64,000 nucleotides of DNA from Thereva unica (Eukaryota > Arthropoda > Insecta > Diptera > Therevidae): the NCBI GenBank assembly GCA_949987705.1, contig OX465281.1, forward strand, positions 4,814,001-4,878,000. The letters run 5' to 3'. Shown piece by piece: positions 35,920-46,709 of this stretch. Position 1 is the stretch's first letter. Each line of letters begins with the position of its first letter. Both the position numbers and the translations under genes were made by a program. The notes below the pieces were generated by a model. The model worked only from the letters and a program-made list of their open reading frames with translations. It did not search any database and was not told the origin of the DNA.

Positions 35920-36510
35920 GGTCCACTCTTTTTTACTAAAAATTTGTTCTGCGATGAGGCCCATTTTCAGTGGGCCAATGCCAACTAGCAAAATTGCCGT
36001 AGTTGGGCTATAGAGTTTTTCAAGAGCTGACATTACCTGCAGACAAAATAATGGTTTAGTGTGGTAGGTGACTGGTGGAATCTTCGATTCATATTTTTCC
36101 AAAAATGAGGCAAGTCGGAACAGAAATGTGAATTGGCGCCCGTTATCATGCCTTGATAAATGAACCTTTTGTTGTCTGAAAATGAAGCCTGCGATCTCAA
36201 CGATATTAGATTCCAACAAGACGCCGCTACTTTTCGCATAGCCAGTGTAACCATGGATTTATTGCGAGAACAATTCGGTGAACAGTCAATTTCGGTCTTC
36301 AGGCTGGCGAGTAGATCGCCTAGATCTTTTTCTTCTTCTTCTTTAACGGCTCTACAACCGGGATCCGGTCCTGGCCTCGCTAGATCTTTTTGGGGCTACG
36401 TTAAATCCAAAATCTCTATGGATAAGCCAGCTACCGTTGAGGAATGGAAGCCAACATTACTGATGTATAGTGTTGGTTATGACACGATTATAAAAAGAGT
36501 TTGTAAGAGG
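35920..36510 (+). pseudogene. Mariner/Tc1-like transposase relic
   Basis: Fragments follow the DDE core of the mariner-like transposases with the FSDEAHF and FQQDGATCH boxes. FCDEAHFQWAN (~35948) holds the first aspartate. DIRFQQDAATFRIASVTMDL (~36197) holds the second. FWGYVKSKISMDKPATVEEW (~36389) is the LWGYVKxxVxxxKP block; the third acidic residue just before it is lost. Frameshifts and stops break the N-terminal half. A 48-bp LINE fragment interrupts the region before FWGYVK. Dead element. Confidence 0.8.
36332..36379 (-). mobile_element. 48-bp LINE 3'-end insertion in the transposase relic
   Basis: Flanked by a perfect 12-bp duplication CTAGATCTTTTT (36320-36331 and 36380-36391). On the minus strand it ends with GAGCCGTTAAAGAAGAAGAA, a GAA-type tail like other LINE 3' ends here. 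Confidence 0.85.
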
Positions 36511-36514
36511 TGAT

Positions 36515-36975
36515 TCTTTTTTCTTTTGAGCCAGCACAATGTCATGTCATATCATGCCAAAATGACAAAAACAAGCAACTCAAAAAATAGAAAGGAAATA
36601 AATAATAATGAAGAGCTTTTTTAAAAGTTTAATTCTAATATGCATTAAACTGCCTTTGAGTTAGATAGAAATCTATGCCTCCACAATGTATATTCGCCTA
36701 ATATCAAGTTGGAAATTTTACTGTCTCAAAGGAGTAATAAATGCCTCTTTACTACGTAATACACGCTCGTATACCAGTAGGACATTATTTTTAAAGTGGG
36801 ACATTTAAAAAAATTAAGGTCTCAGTACAATTTACCATCGTGTAAGGAACGAATGTACTGCTTTGTGTAAGTCCGGCTCAACTCTACTGGCGTCATTGGC
36901 TAAATACCTCTTGAAATGCTCGAACACGTCATCAAAATTTGGAGCTTCAGCATAGATCATGAACATTTAAAAAAG
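36515..36975. other. No gene recognised
   Basis: AT-rich sequence after the transposase relic; may contain its decayed 3' end. Confidence 0.35.
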
Positions 36976-36977
36976 AT

Positions 36978-37420
36978 CATCATCATCATTGCGCTCCTTT
37001 AATCCCTCATGGGACATAGGGCGGAAACAGTTGCCCTCCAGCGGACTCTGTTTTGCGCGACAGCTCTCAGCTCCGAACAGGATCTCCCAGTTGTTGCGGC
37101 TTCTGCTAGTAGGGCTCTCCTCCACGTTGTTCTAGGTCTTCCGACTCGACGGGATCCTTGCGGATTCCAGCCGAGGGCCTGTTTGGCTGGATTTTCGTTT
37201 TCGCGTCGCAAGGTGTGGCCAACCCAATTCCATTTCCTTCGTCTGATTTGGTGGTCTATCCTTTCTTGGCCGGCACGGCGCCATAGTTCTTCGTTTGAAA
37301 TTCTATCCTGCCAGCGGATTTTTAGGATACGAAGCAGGCATCTGTTGATGAAGACTTGTAGTTTAAAAGAAATACTCGTTAAAAATAGATGTAAAGAATA
37401 GTTCTTTTCATTAAACACTT
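36978..37420 (-). mobile_element. RTE-like LINE 3' end with intact C-terminal frame
   Basis: A 139-codon open minus-strand frame ends in a natural stop at 36999. It carries FINRCLLRILKIRWQDRIS, RKWNWVGHTLRRE, QALGWNPQGSRRVGRPRTTW and LRAVAQNRVRWRATVSALC, the usual C-terminal region after the reverse transcriptase of a widespread animal LINE group. A short ATG/GAT repeat follows as tail. The polymerase domain is missing. The unbroken frame and the near-identical piece at 24368-24484 suggest this family moved recently. Confidence 0.9.
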
Positions 37421-37424
37421 CCCA

Positions 37425-38355
37425 CCATTAAACACTTTACAGCATTCGCTTGTAAACACTTGGATTTTCAGTCCTACCTCGGATATTTATTCGTAATACA
37501 TAGTTTTTGGTCATTGATCTGTATTCTAATCAGACTATTCATGTGCCGTTACCAATAGTTTCATGATAAGGCGGTTTTCAAGGCCCCACTTCCCACAAAC
37601 CAATCCTATTCAAGGCGGTCCCAATTAAGGTCTTGTGGGTTGAAGGCTAGGCTACTGACTTAAGAAGGAATTTGAGCCTCTTTAGAAATCTGTCGTCTAG
37701 CGATTTGGAATATATGGGCCAAACTATGTGATTCCAAATCGTTTCGTTAAAGTCCTCACGATCCTTGAGGATAAAATCAAGAACGAGTTACCATGTCCCT
37801 GTGGGGTTGGTCTGATTGGATATCAAAAAAGAATAGGTTATAGACTAGACCCCTGCGGAACCTCAAAAAATGTGCGGTGTGTCGTGTAGATTCCACGCTA
37901 TTCAATAATGGATAAATGGCTGGAAAGAAAACTCTCAGTCTAGTCCCAGAATTCAGCCTCACCCAATAGTATTTGGATAGGTAGAGATACAGGAAAGTGG
38001 GCTCCATAGCTGACTTTTCATAGCACCCGTAAAGCTTTTATTTATATATATTTTTTTCACTGGAACTGACAAGCAAGATTTCAGTCGAAAATAATGCTAA
38101 AAGTAGTTGGGTTTTGCTTACTTTATCACCTTTCTCTTGTAGATAAAGAAAGTGTTTGTAGATGACGGACAATTATTTTTGATGGACATTACTACACACC
38201 AGAACTTTTTGCTGCCAGGAGTTTCATTAAAGATTATTTGCAAAGTCCTACACGTTTACTATCGAAAGATCCTTTCATATACCATACATAGGCTAAATAA
38301 TTGATCCCTTGATAACACTGCGAATCCAAACTTTTAAAAGTGTTTTATTTCAAAA
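37425..38355. other. No gene recognised
   Basis: Unassigned DNA. AAACACTT motifs recur at 37408-37465. No coding motif. Confidence 0.4.
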
Positions 38356-38361
38356 CACTTA

Positions 38362-38808
38362 AGCCTCAATTATACTGGACGCAGTGCAACGCAACGGAAT
38401 GGAGAGTCAACGGAATGGAATTTTGCTGGTTATACTGACGGATTCGAACGTACGCAAATGTCACTTTTTCGGCAATGTTTTGCCAAATGTTGGGCTAATG
38501 TTTATGTCTGTGCAATTTTTTATTATATAAAATTTCATTATCTTCCACTTCGGTTATTAATTTTTCAATATTCTCTGATGACATTTTGGGCTAAATAATA
38601 AATGACAAAATCAACTGTTTTTAATGCTCCTTTTGACACTTCAATCCGTCGGTTTCTTCAAGTTCCAAAGTTTTGAAACTTTAGTCCGGTCCGTTCCGTT
38701 GCGTTGCGTCCAGTATAATCACTTCAATACAATTTCTCTGCAATGAAACTCATTTTGACAATTCAATCCGGTCCGTTGCGTTCCGTTGCGTCCAGTATAA
38801 TTGAGGCT
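38362..38808. mobile_element. PIF/Harbinger-like element I
   Basis: Inverted ends AGCCTCAATTATACTGGACG are followed by GCAACG-type repeats and flanked by TTA (38359-38361 and 38809-38811), the Harbinger target duplication. A third copy of the end motif lies inverted at about 38694-38720. The minus strand carries the start of a MADF-like protein. The right TTA is shared with the next element. Confidence 0.8.
38495..38584 (-). pseudogene. MADF-domain protein N-terminal fragment
   Basis: A 29-residue frame starting MSSENIEKLITEVEDNEILY matches the opening helix and xLY box of MADF DNA-binding domains, then stops after HRHKH. MADF/Myb-like proteins are the usual second protein of PIF/Harbinger elements. 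Only the first helix remains. Confidence 0.55.
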
Positions 38809-39083
38809 TTAAGGTCGATTCGCACTATACGGAACGTCAACGTCAACTCACGGAACGCAACGGCACGTCAAAATATTCTTCAATGAGTTTTGCACTACAC
38901 GTTCACATATATAGGCAACTTCACGGACCGTCAACGTAACGGCACGTCAAGATTAGTTTCAAACTATATTTTGACGTGACGTGCCTTGACGTGACTGATC
39001 TATTCTGTTCAATGTGAACTTTAGTAACGGAAGCATTTCGAATTTTTCATGCATTTATCTTTTTTGTATTGAACTAATTTATC

Positions 39084-39173
39084 ATGGAAAAGGAAAATTT
39101 AGTTGAAAAGGTTCGGCAATATGAGGAGCTGTATGATTTGTCACAATTTTTTTTCTTTCTCATCCAAAACTAA
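39084..39173 (+). pseudogene. MADF-domain protein N-terminal fragment
   Basis: A 29-residue frame beginning MEKENLVEKVRQYEELYDLS fits the MADF start (LIxxVRxxxELYD). It degrades after SQ, close to the LINE boundary. It has the same length as the fragment in element I but clearly different sequence, so the two elements are related but not recent copies. Confidence 0.6.
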
Positions 39174-39184
39174 TGCGATCCTTC

Positions 39185-40380
39185 CATCCATCCTATGGCG
39201 CTACAGCCTAGCCTTGGCCTCCTTCTAGAATCTACCCTTGGCCTCCTTTAAAGCATTTCTTCAATTTTGACGGTCTCTGTTCCGGATGTTGAGCATTGAT
39301 GTGACAGCTGTCACAGACTCTATCCATCTTTCGTCTATCCAAATTTCTGATACCATAAGCCATTTTGGGATACGATTATCCTCCATCCTGATTACGTGGC
39401 CAACTAGTCTCAGTCTGTTCATTTTTATTAAAGTTGAGAGTTGTGGGTTATCAAAAATTTCATACAACTCGTTGTTGTATCTTCTTCGCCATATTCCAAC
39501 CTCTCTGTTTTGGGCTGAGAAATTTTTTCTCAAACCTGCTGACTCTGTCCTCTATGCCCTGGGTCATGTATACAAACCTTGAGTGCAGTATTTGTTTTTG
39601 GGCATAAAAAGCTCTATTAGCCAGTAGTATGGTCTGGTCTGGTTATTTCTTCGTTTTTTTGGTTTCTTTTTGTGATTGTAGACCCAAGGAAGACTGTTTT
39701 ATCGAGTATTTCTAGGTTATGTTCGTTGGTGGTTATATTTGTTCACATTCTAAATCTTCCTGCTCTGGATTGTTGGATTACATTCGTTTTTCTTCAATTA
39801 TCTTCAGACCTATGTCCTTTGCCGTCTCTTTTAATTCGACATAAGCTTCTTTTGCTGCCAAAAAGGATCTTGCCACGATGGTCAGATCCGCATAACTAAG
39901 AAATTGTACCGACTGTTTAGCTATTGATGCACTTATCTTGACTGACGTTTTCCTTATCACCCATTCTAGGGCGAGGTTATGAGCATTGGGCCCAGCCCAT
40001 CTCTTTGTCTAAGTCCTTGTTCTACTTCAAACTTTTCTGTTATAACATTTTGGATCCTATCCTTCCCCAGTGAGCAAATTGTTGCGCATTTGATCAGTAG
40101 TACCAGCTTTGAGGGGACTCCTAATTCCTATAAGATCTCGTATAGTCTCTCTCAGTTTATTGGGTCATATGCCTATTGAAAATCGACAAATATCTGGTGT
40201 ATATATACATTCCCTCCCCAGGTTTTCTCCAGAATTTGCTTTAAGGTCAGCAATTGGACCGATGTTCACCTGTTTGTCCAAAAACCAGCTTGATATTCTC
40301 CTATAAGGCAATCCGCTATAGGTTCTAGTTTTTGTTTCACAGGATTGTGAAGGATTTGTAGCTGGTGCTGAGGAGTGAGA
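39185..40380 (-). mobile_element. LINE reverse transcriptase fragment inside element II
   Basis: Minus-strand blocks in order: LEPIADCLIGEYQAGFWTNR (before RT motif A), FVDFQ-AYD (motif A), GLRQRDGLGPML, VQFLSYADLTIVARS (YADD changed to YADL), and RLRLVGHVIRMEDNRIPK with RRYNNELYEIF near 39.4 kb (C-terminal region). The 3' end near 39.18 kb has a GGATGGATGG tail. The 5' part is truncated at ~40380, where element II resumes. Several stops and frameshifts. Confidence 0.85.
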
Positions 40381-40503
40381 CTGAACGGAAAAATTGACGT
40401 AACGTTGACGTGATGTTTAAGTGCGAATCGAAAGCAAAATTCACGTGCCGTTGCCGTTCCGTGACGTAACGTTGACGTTACGTATAGTGCGAATCGACCT
40501 TTA

Positions 40504-43245
40504 AAGTGTTTAAAAATGTCTACATGTTAATCAAATGGGTGACATTAAAATGTACTAATTCTGAGTTGAGATTTGCAGTGAACAATGACAAAAAAAGATC
40601 CTGCAGATCCTGGCTGCACCTATGTAACCAACGAAGCTCATAGTAGCATTTGATAGAGAACTGAATAAAATTCTAGTTTAAATATTATGATACAGGAGAT
40701 ATTAGATGTATTTTTATAACAAATAATTGGATCTAGGATACTTGTTCCATGAATTTTTCAACTGACGTTTGGGACCATGTAGAAATCAACTCTCGTGTTG
40801 TTACGATAATTGAAAATTCATGGAAAGACTTCAAAAATTTAAAATTTATATTATTTTCGAAATCTAATAGATGAAACAACCCCAATTTTAATACGTTAAA
40901 AATTTATAAATTTCATTTTCCCTGGGCACCAAAATGATTGTCACGTTTCAATACTAAAAAATAATTCAAAAAAACTCAAATTCATAAGCGTTTTAGAAAA
41001 TTTGGAGGAAACTTTTTTTTAAAGCAAACTCCGCACAAAAAAACGCAATCAGAATTCAAGGGAGGAAATTTCAACTTTAAACCGCCCCAAAAACCTCGCA
41101 CAGGGCGGCGAGGCCCTTAATGTAATTAGGCGACTTAAATGCAATAGTCGTCGTCCGAAATTGTCTAGCCTTAACATTTTGAAATTCATTTCGACGAGAG
41201 GAAACATTTTATCACATGTTCGCCAGCGGAAGGGCAGTCAGTCGCCTGGCCGGAATTTATACGTGTATGGGTGGGCATAGGGAGACGGGGGAGATTGCGA
41301 GAAACAGGGGAGCACATATATAAAATCGCCATATTAAGGACCTATCATAAGGGATTAAAGACCACCTACGCAGGACCATTCTGCTGTGTGCCAGCCGAAA
41401 AAGTCCTTGTTTTGTGTCCTAGGCTGGGGTGGCTCGTGTGCCACAGTGTGCGTGTGTATCTGCGGCCAGCCAATAGGTGTTCGTCCCTAGCAATTCCGCA
41501 CGGACCCTGCAAGCCCCTCAATTAACATCAAAATAACTGAAAACCCTGTTCAAAAACAAGCACACCGACAGTAAGAAGGATGGCCTAATAATCCCGCTGG
41601 GAAATGAGGGAGCTTTTCATTTGATGAGACAAATAATTAGATTTTTGCAATTATGGCGGAAAAATAAAATTTCCCCCCTTCGGGGAGCACGGGGTGCCGG
41701 GGGCGAGTCATTTATGTGGCAACCGACTAGATCTACCTTTTCCTTGATACCTAGAGGTACAATCCGAGCCACTGGTGCTGCTGCTGGCTGGAACAATTCG
41801 TGTAGGGCCAGGAGCTGTCGAGGACGGGACCGGAGTAGGGTGGGTTCAGAATCTCTTCGCATTGGCTTGCTTGTCAGATATCCTTTTTTAGCCTGTCAGA
41901 GAAGATGCCAAAGAGCGGGGCGGGGGGCGGTAATCTTTTATTACAGTAATTTTATCTTTGCAATAAAGATATACAGACTTACATGGTGGCGCTCATGTTG
42001 CCTGTGTCTACCCAGAGAGAGGGCGAGAGAGTGGCATCCCTTCAGCATGTGAATGAACACACATCTTTGAAATTTCGGGATAGTTGTCCCCTGAGAGGAA
42101 AAGGCCTCAACTATAAAGGATTGCTGGTATGAAAATGTTTAAGTAACGAGCTGAGAACTGCATCCTTAAAATCCTTGCCTGTCTTTTAAGTTTTGATAAT
42201 TTGACATTTGGATGGCTGCCATTGGGATTAAGTGCCTTGTCAGGGGGCGTATCATGGCCGCTTTTCTTGTGTGAATGAACCGCTCAATGTCAAATTACCC
42301 CGAAATGCTCTAATATTGCATGAACGGCTGTGCTCATTTTGGTGAATTCATCCACAAGGATTGATTATGTGCCGAGGAATATCCGTGTCAATTAAAGGAT
42401 GAAAAGGACATGCCGGCGATGTTCAATTTAGGCAAATTATATGGCAGCAAAATTAATTGTTGAGAGAGGGTTTGTGAATTATTTTGAGATCTTCAATTAT
42501 GCCGATGACGAAATTTTAATTATTGCGGGTTATTTGATGTTGAACAGAGAATCTTAAGGGTGGGGGGATTGACGAAGCGGTAAAAAGCATTAGGGTTGTG
42601 TTGCAGGTCATGAATTTTATAGTTGCAGTATTCATGAAGCTGTAAAAGTGGTTGGATAATGTAATTTTAGAGTAAACACTCACTAGTAAACACTCAATTT
42701 CATCCGATCAAGCAGCGACTGCCATCACAGAGATTCGTGTTTTGATTTCACGCGGCGCCATAGGTTTTCGTCTTTTCAATTCCAGATAAGATAATATTCG
42801 TTCTGTTCTAATCACAGAAATACCCCACTCTGCTGCACGCACAATAAGCGAGAACGACAAGAAGCCATCTCCGATGCCCGAGGGCCGAAACCAGAGTTCT
42901 ACCGATGTTGGTTTGAAATCGATTAGGTGAACTGTAACCCTCGGTTGGCAGTTCTTTCTTCAACTATATTTCCGACTAGAGCTTACTATTCCAAATAACA
43001 CTCGCCACAAAAGGCTTGAGTTCTGAGCCAAGGGGTCAAGTTAGAAACAGTACAACCATATACTCAAATAACGCTATGACGCCCCATTATGTGGTCACAA
43101 TCTCGTAATAAAAGTTAGAACACAAAAACGCGCGACACTTTCGTACTACATACCAACACCGAGTTTTCTTTCTAACAAAGCATAGTAATATAGCTCTGTT
43201 GGTCTGGGCCACTTGCTTCATAATATTGCGAAATCAAGCTCCTCG
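40504..43245. other. Mostly unique DNA, no gene recognised
   Basis: Homopolymer-rich and locally GC-rich DNA. The 143-codon frame from 41621 is arginine-rich, overlaps an 81-codon frame on the other strand and has no motif; I do not call it. Two AGTAAACACTCA copies sit near 42670-42695. Confidence 0.4.
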
Positions 43246-43250
43246 TTTGT

Positions 43251-43335
43251 GTCTTGGACTGAAGCTTTTGCGGTTTGCGTCTTGGGCTGAAGCTTTTGCG
43301 GTTTGCGTCTTGGACTGCAGCGTTTGGGGTTTGCG
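43251..43335. repeat. 28-bp tandem repeat, three copies
   Basis: GTCTTGGACTGAAGCTTTTG followed by CGGTTTGC repeats at 43251, 43279 and 43307 with few changes; a fourth degenerate unit may follow. Confidence 0.8.
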
Positions 43336-43705
43336 CCTTGGGGACCTTTTGCAGTTTGGTGAGCTTTTTTGTTGAGCCTTTGCGCCACATGTGTGAAACT
43401 AGTTTAACTTCACTATAGTGTGTATTGTGTAGACTTTCATGCTGGGGTAGTCTGCCAGGCAGACCAACCTACCAGTCTAGCTCTGTAAGTGTCCACTTCC
43501 GCTGAATATAGCAGGGTCGAGCTAACTACCTTTGCTACGAACGACTTGGTTTTGATCGCCATGTTGGAGGTCAAGTTGTTAGTGGATGATTCGGTTCTTC
43601 TACTTCGAGCACCACTTCTTCTTTGGGCTTATAAAGTCAGAGTTAACCAGCCACCTTTTAATTTCCCAGATAGTTTCGATCGCGCTCATTTCTATTTTTG
43701 TGAGA

Positions 43706-43811
43706 CTTCTACATGCCACCTTAATGTGGATATCGTATTATATCTAGCGATCTACAGCTTATAGGGCCCAACTCAAATCGTTGCTAGATGTCGCTTGGTG
43801 GCATGTAGAAG
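43706..43811. repeat. 15-bp perfect inverted repeat
   Basis: CTTCTACATGCCACC and GGTGGCATGTAGAAG face each other across about 76 bp. This may be a small foldback element; no target duplication was identified. Confidence 0.5.
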
Positions 43812-43970
43812 AGGTATACGAGATCTAACTTGATTTGGCTTAAATTTTTGTAAGATTCATTTTCAAAATCCTTTAAGAAATTTCTTCAAAACGATCATCT
43901 AAAAGTGTCCCAAAATCTGTCCCAAAATGTTTTTAGAAATCATTTCTAAATGTTGTTAGAAATTATTTTA

Positions 43971-44430
43971 GTCCAAGAGCCAGTGACAAATTTGCAAAGT
44001 GATTTTGCAGAGGATGGGCCTTTGATATATGTTAGATTACTTAAAGCACAACTGATTAAGACTAATCGCCAATTCGAGTCTACTTAAGTTTTTATTTTAT
44101 GACCTTTTGAACTTGTAGATTTTTTGACCATGAAAAAAGTGATATTGCAGAGGATGGGACTTGGTATATAGGTAAATTGGGTTGCTCCCACCTCATATTC
44201 CGATTGCCATCTCGTTTGGAGGTTAGGTTTGAATTTTGGGAATTTTTGAAAATGTCGGTTTGGTCCAGTTGAACAAAGTGATATTGCAGAGGATGGGATT
44301 TGGTGTAATGGTGAGATAGACCACCAATAGCCCAAATTCGGGTGCCCATCTCATATGTAATCAAGGATTCCATTTTGGCGGCTTTTGATTTTGTAGCCAT
44401 TTTGGGTATGACCCAAGTGATTTTGCAGGA
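43971..44430. repeat. Inverted-repeat arm (left) made of ~140-bp tandem units
   Basis: This ~460-bp block is repeated in reverse complement at 47148-47608 with very high identity. GTGATATTGCAGAGGATGGG-type motifs recur at about 43998, 44139, 44275 and 44418, showing a tandem unit of 136-143 bp. Helentron-type elements often carry ~150-bp tandem repeats. The 102- and 83-codon frames seen in both arms are repeat artefacts. Confidence 0.85.
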
Positions 44431-44439
44431 GATGGGATT

Positions 44440-45580
44440 TGAACATTAGGATTCGTTACGACATATATAATACTTCTCCACTTGCCCATCTCTTTCCTAT
44501 TTGTAGAAACCCATGCCATCTCCAGTTGAAGTTGGAAAATCGTAAAATCAAGTCTTATATATTAAATTTAGTTAAAATGAGTGTATATACACATCTGGCA
44601 GCATATTTATGGTATATTTTTAAGATATAATGAGTAGTTGGGTATTGTACGAGTATGTGATTAAATAAAAGTAAAACTCGACCGTCGCATGGTCCCAAGC
44701 CTGGGGTGTGAAAGGAGGAGGGTGGTCGACCTGCCGAGTTGACCAGAATCGTTCACTATGATGACCGAAGAAACTAGGTAAGGAACCGCATTTTTCAAAG
44801 CGGCACCGACAGCAGCGTATCCGTTGCGGACACGTCCCGCTCGGACCTCCAGCTAACGGATCAAAGAAGAAGAAGAAATAAAAGTAAAACATCATTTTCA
44901 GATAAATAATGAGTGATATACTTTTATCATAAATAAATTGATTTTCTTTTTTCCAATTTTCAAATTTGTTATTTGTATATTCATAATAATAAATACTAAT
45001 ATTATTTTTTATATACATAAATATGATAGGCTCATTAACTATCGCTATCAGGGTCATAGTTGCTATCTCCCCACCCCCAGACATTTTTTTAATTTTTTTT
45101 AACAAGCATTTCAAATAACCACGTTAACTGAAAGAAATTAAAACAAAAAGCAAACTTGGTCCATTTGAATAAAACGCAAAAAAGAGAAAGTTGAAGATAA
45201 TATATAAGAAAGCACACGCAAGGGATGCAGGTAGAAACATTTCACGTCATCCTGCCTTTAACACAGGGCTGTAATGATGCCTGGAGGGAAATAAAAAAAA
45301 AATTAAATTTTTTTCTGTTTGACCTCTAACTAAATGTTAACTCATTATTTTTGAAGTGAAAACTTCTTTAGCCGCGTTGGGCACTTTTTGATAGGGGAAA
45401 ATGTTATGGGTTCGCGTCACCGACATGCTCATGACTGGCGCACGCGCTCAATCGATTATAATCAAAAACTTTTTGATTTTGAATAAAAAAATAAATCTGA
45501 CCGCCTACTATTATTCAATTAAGTATCGAAAATGAAAATATAAAACCAGTCATTTTGAACGTCACACTTCATTACTTCAT
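44440..45580. other. AT-rich interior of the inverted-repeat element
   Basis: No gene. Contains the GC-rich insertion at 44678-44875. The 164-codon minus frame at 44620-45114 crosses that insertion and is not a gene. Confidence 0.45.
44678..44875 (+). mobile_element. 198-bp GAA-tailed retroposon insertion
   Basis: Flanked by a perfect 15-bp duplication AAATAAAAGTAAAAC (44663-44677 and 44876-44890). The insert is much more GC-rich than its surroundings and ends with CGGATCAAAGAAGAAGAAG. It is a SINE or 5'-truncated LINE; I cannot identify the family. Confidence 0.9.
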
Positions 45581-45582
45581 AT

Positions 45583-46035
45583 ATGGACATACATACTAAA
45601 TTCACTAGATGCATTGGTGTTAATGTTTCTGATATAGGCGAAATATGCGTTGCTCGTTGCAGTTCCGAGAATGGGCAATACGTATTAATGGTTGCCGTTT
45701 ATATTTCGCCTGGAAAATCTATGAGACAGATACAACAATTTTTATTCGAAAATTTGATGATTTATACAAAAGAAGGTTCTGAAATTCTCGAAAAAAGATT
45801 CGGCGAAAAATATGATAATGTACCGATGATTTTAAGTGGAGACTTCCATATTAACTTTGCAGATGATAGCTACCATTAATTGAATTTTTAAATACAACAC
45901 TTAATTTAAATATGTCCAATGATCGGAAACTTAGTACTACCAAATATAAAACGACGATCGATGCGGTTTTTACGCGATACTTAGATAAATTCGAATCAAA
46001 CATTTTCATTTCTTACTTTAGTTACCATAACCCGA
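45583..46035 (+). pseudogene. Helitron-associated endonuclease (EEP) fragment
   Basis: An endonuclease/exonuclease/phosphatase-like domain of the type found at the C-terminus of arthropod Helitron/Helentron proteins. Visible blocks: FTRCIGVNV, VARCSSENGQYVLMVAVYIS, VPMILSGDFHINFADDS (the GDFN box, with His for Asn), then after a +1 frameshift near 45870 TTIDAVFTRYLDKFESNIF and SYFSYHNPIVSF (the terminal SxH box). The first frame is open for 98 codons. The helicase that should precede it is absent. Confidence 0.75.
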
Positions 46036-46044
46036 TTGTATCTT

Positions 46045-46350
46045 TTTTACAAAAGTGCTAATGAAATAGGATGGTCAAAATTGCTACAATTATTACATAA
46101 TTTAAAAAATAATTCTGAGATATCGGTTGAAGATGCAGCAGCATTAAATTTTATAGAAAAAAGTACACTTATTAATGAAGACGCAGTTACTTGTGCTACA
46201 TATTTTAATAAGTTGGTTAATGTCCTAATGAAAATACTGCAATCAAAAAGATTTAGTCCTTTCAAGAAATATAGAATTTTGTATTACTTCAAAAGAATCG
46301 AATTTCAACATCTAAGTTCTAAGTTTTCACTTCTATCGGCAGTCCCTATA
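46045..46350 (+). pseudogene. Helitron Rep N-terminal fragment
   Basis: INEDAVTCATYFNKLVNVLM and YFKRIEFQH match the Helitron_like_N region that ends in EFQxRGxPHxH. The frame breaks right after EFQH, so the HUH nuclease motif is missing. It directly follows the C-terminal endonuclease fragment, the reverse of the normal protein order. Confidence 0.75.
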
Positions 46351-46709
46351 ACTGCCAATTTTTTTTTTTGTTAAATCTTTTTAGTAAGTAGAGTTTTTTT
46401 TTTAAAAAGTGTCGGGAAATTGGTTGCACCCCTAAAACCAGCAAATTTTCCATAGGAGTTTCCATTCATGAGTTATTCCGTTTTAAAGATTTCAAATACT
46501 CATACCCCCTAATCCGCAAGTTGTATGGGTCTTCAGACGTTCAATAAATTCTTTGTTGGACAACGTGGCTAATATTTTTAGGGGTGATTGGATATATTTG
46601 GAGACAAAAAAAAGCTCTAGAGAGGAACCTGTTATCCCCACTACCCACTAGATACAGGGTGTTTACGAAAGAAAAACATATAATTTTTAAAACTCTACTT
46701 AAACTTAAA

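Larger units (their letters stand above)
38812..40500. mobile_element. PIF/Harbinger-like element II, split by a LINE
   Basis: Inverted ends AGGTCGATTCGCACTATACG (the right end differs only just beyond, GTAACG for GGAACG) lead into ACGTCAACG repeats. TTA flanks both sides (38809-38811 and 40501-40503). It carries a MADF-like start on the plus strand and a minus-strand LINE fragment that fills most of the interior. Without the LINE it would be roughly 0.5 kb. Confidence 0.85.

Noticed and set aside
41621..42052. 143-codon arginine-rich frame
   Set aside because: No domain, splice sites or initiation context, and an overlapping frame exists on the other strand.
42690..42780. Seventh 5S-like copy (CGATCAAGCAGCGACTGCC)
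   Set aside because: Only a short match; the surrounding sequence does not continue the 5S order.
44092..44400. Duplicated 102-codon and 83-codon frames, repeated at 47176-47492
   Set aside because: Their near identity is explained by the inverted-repeat arms, which consist of ~140-bp non-coding tandem units.
44620..45114. 164-codon minus-strand frame
   Set aside because: It crosses a retroposon insertion with a clear target duplication and has no motif.
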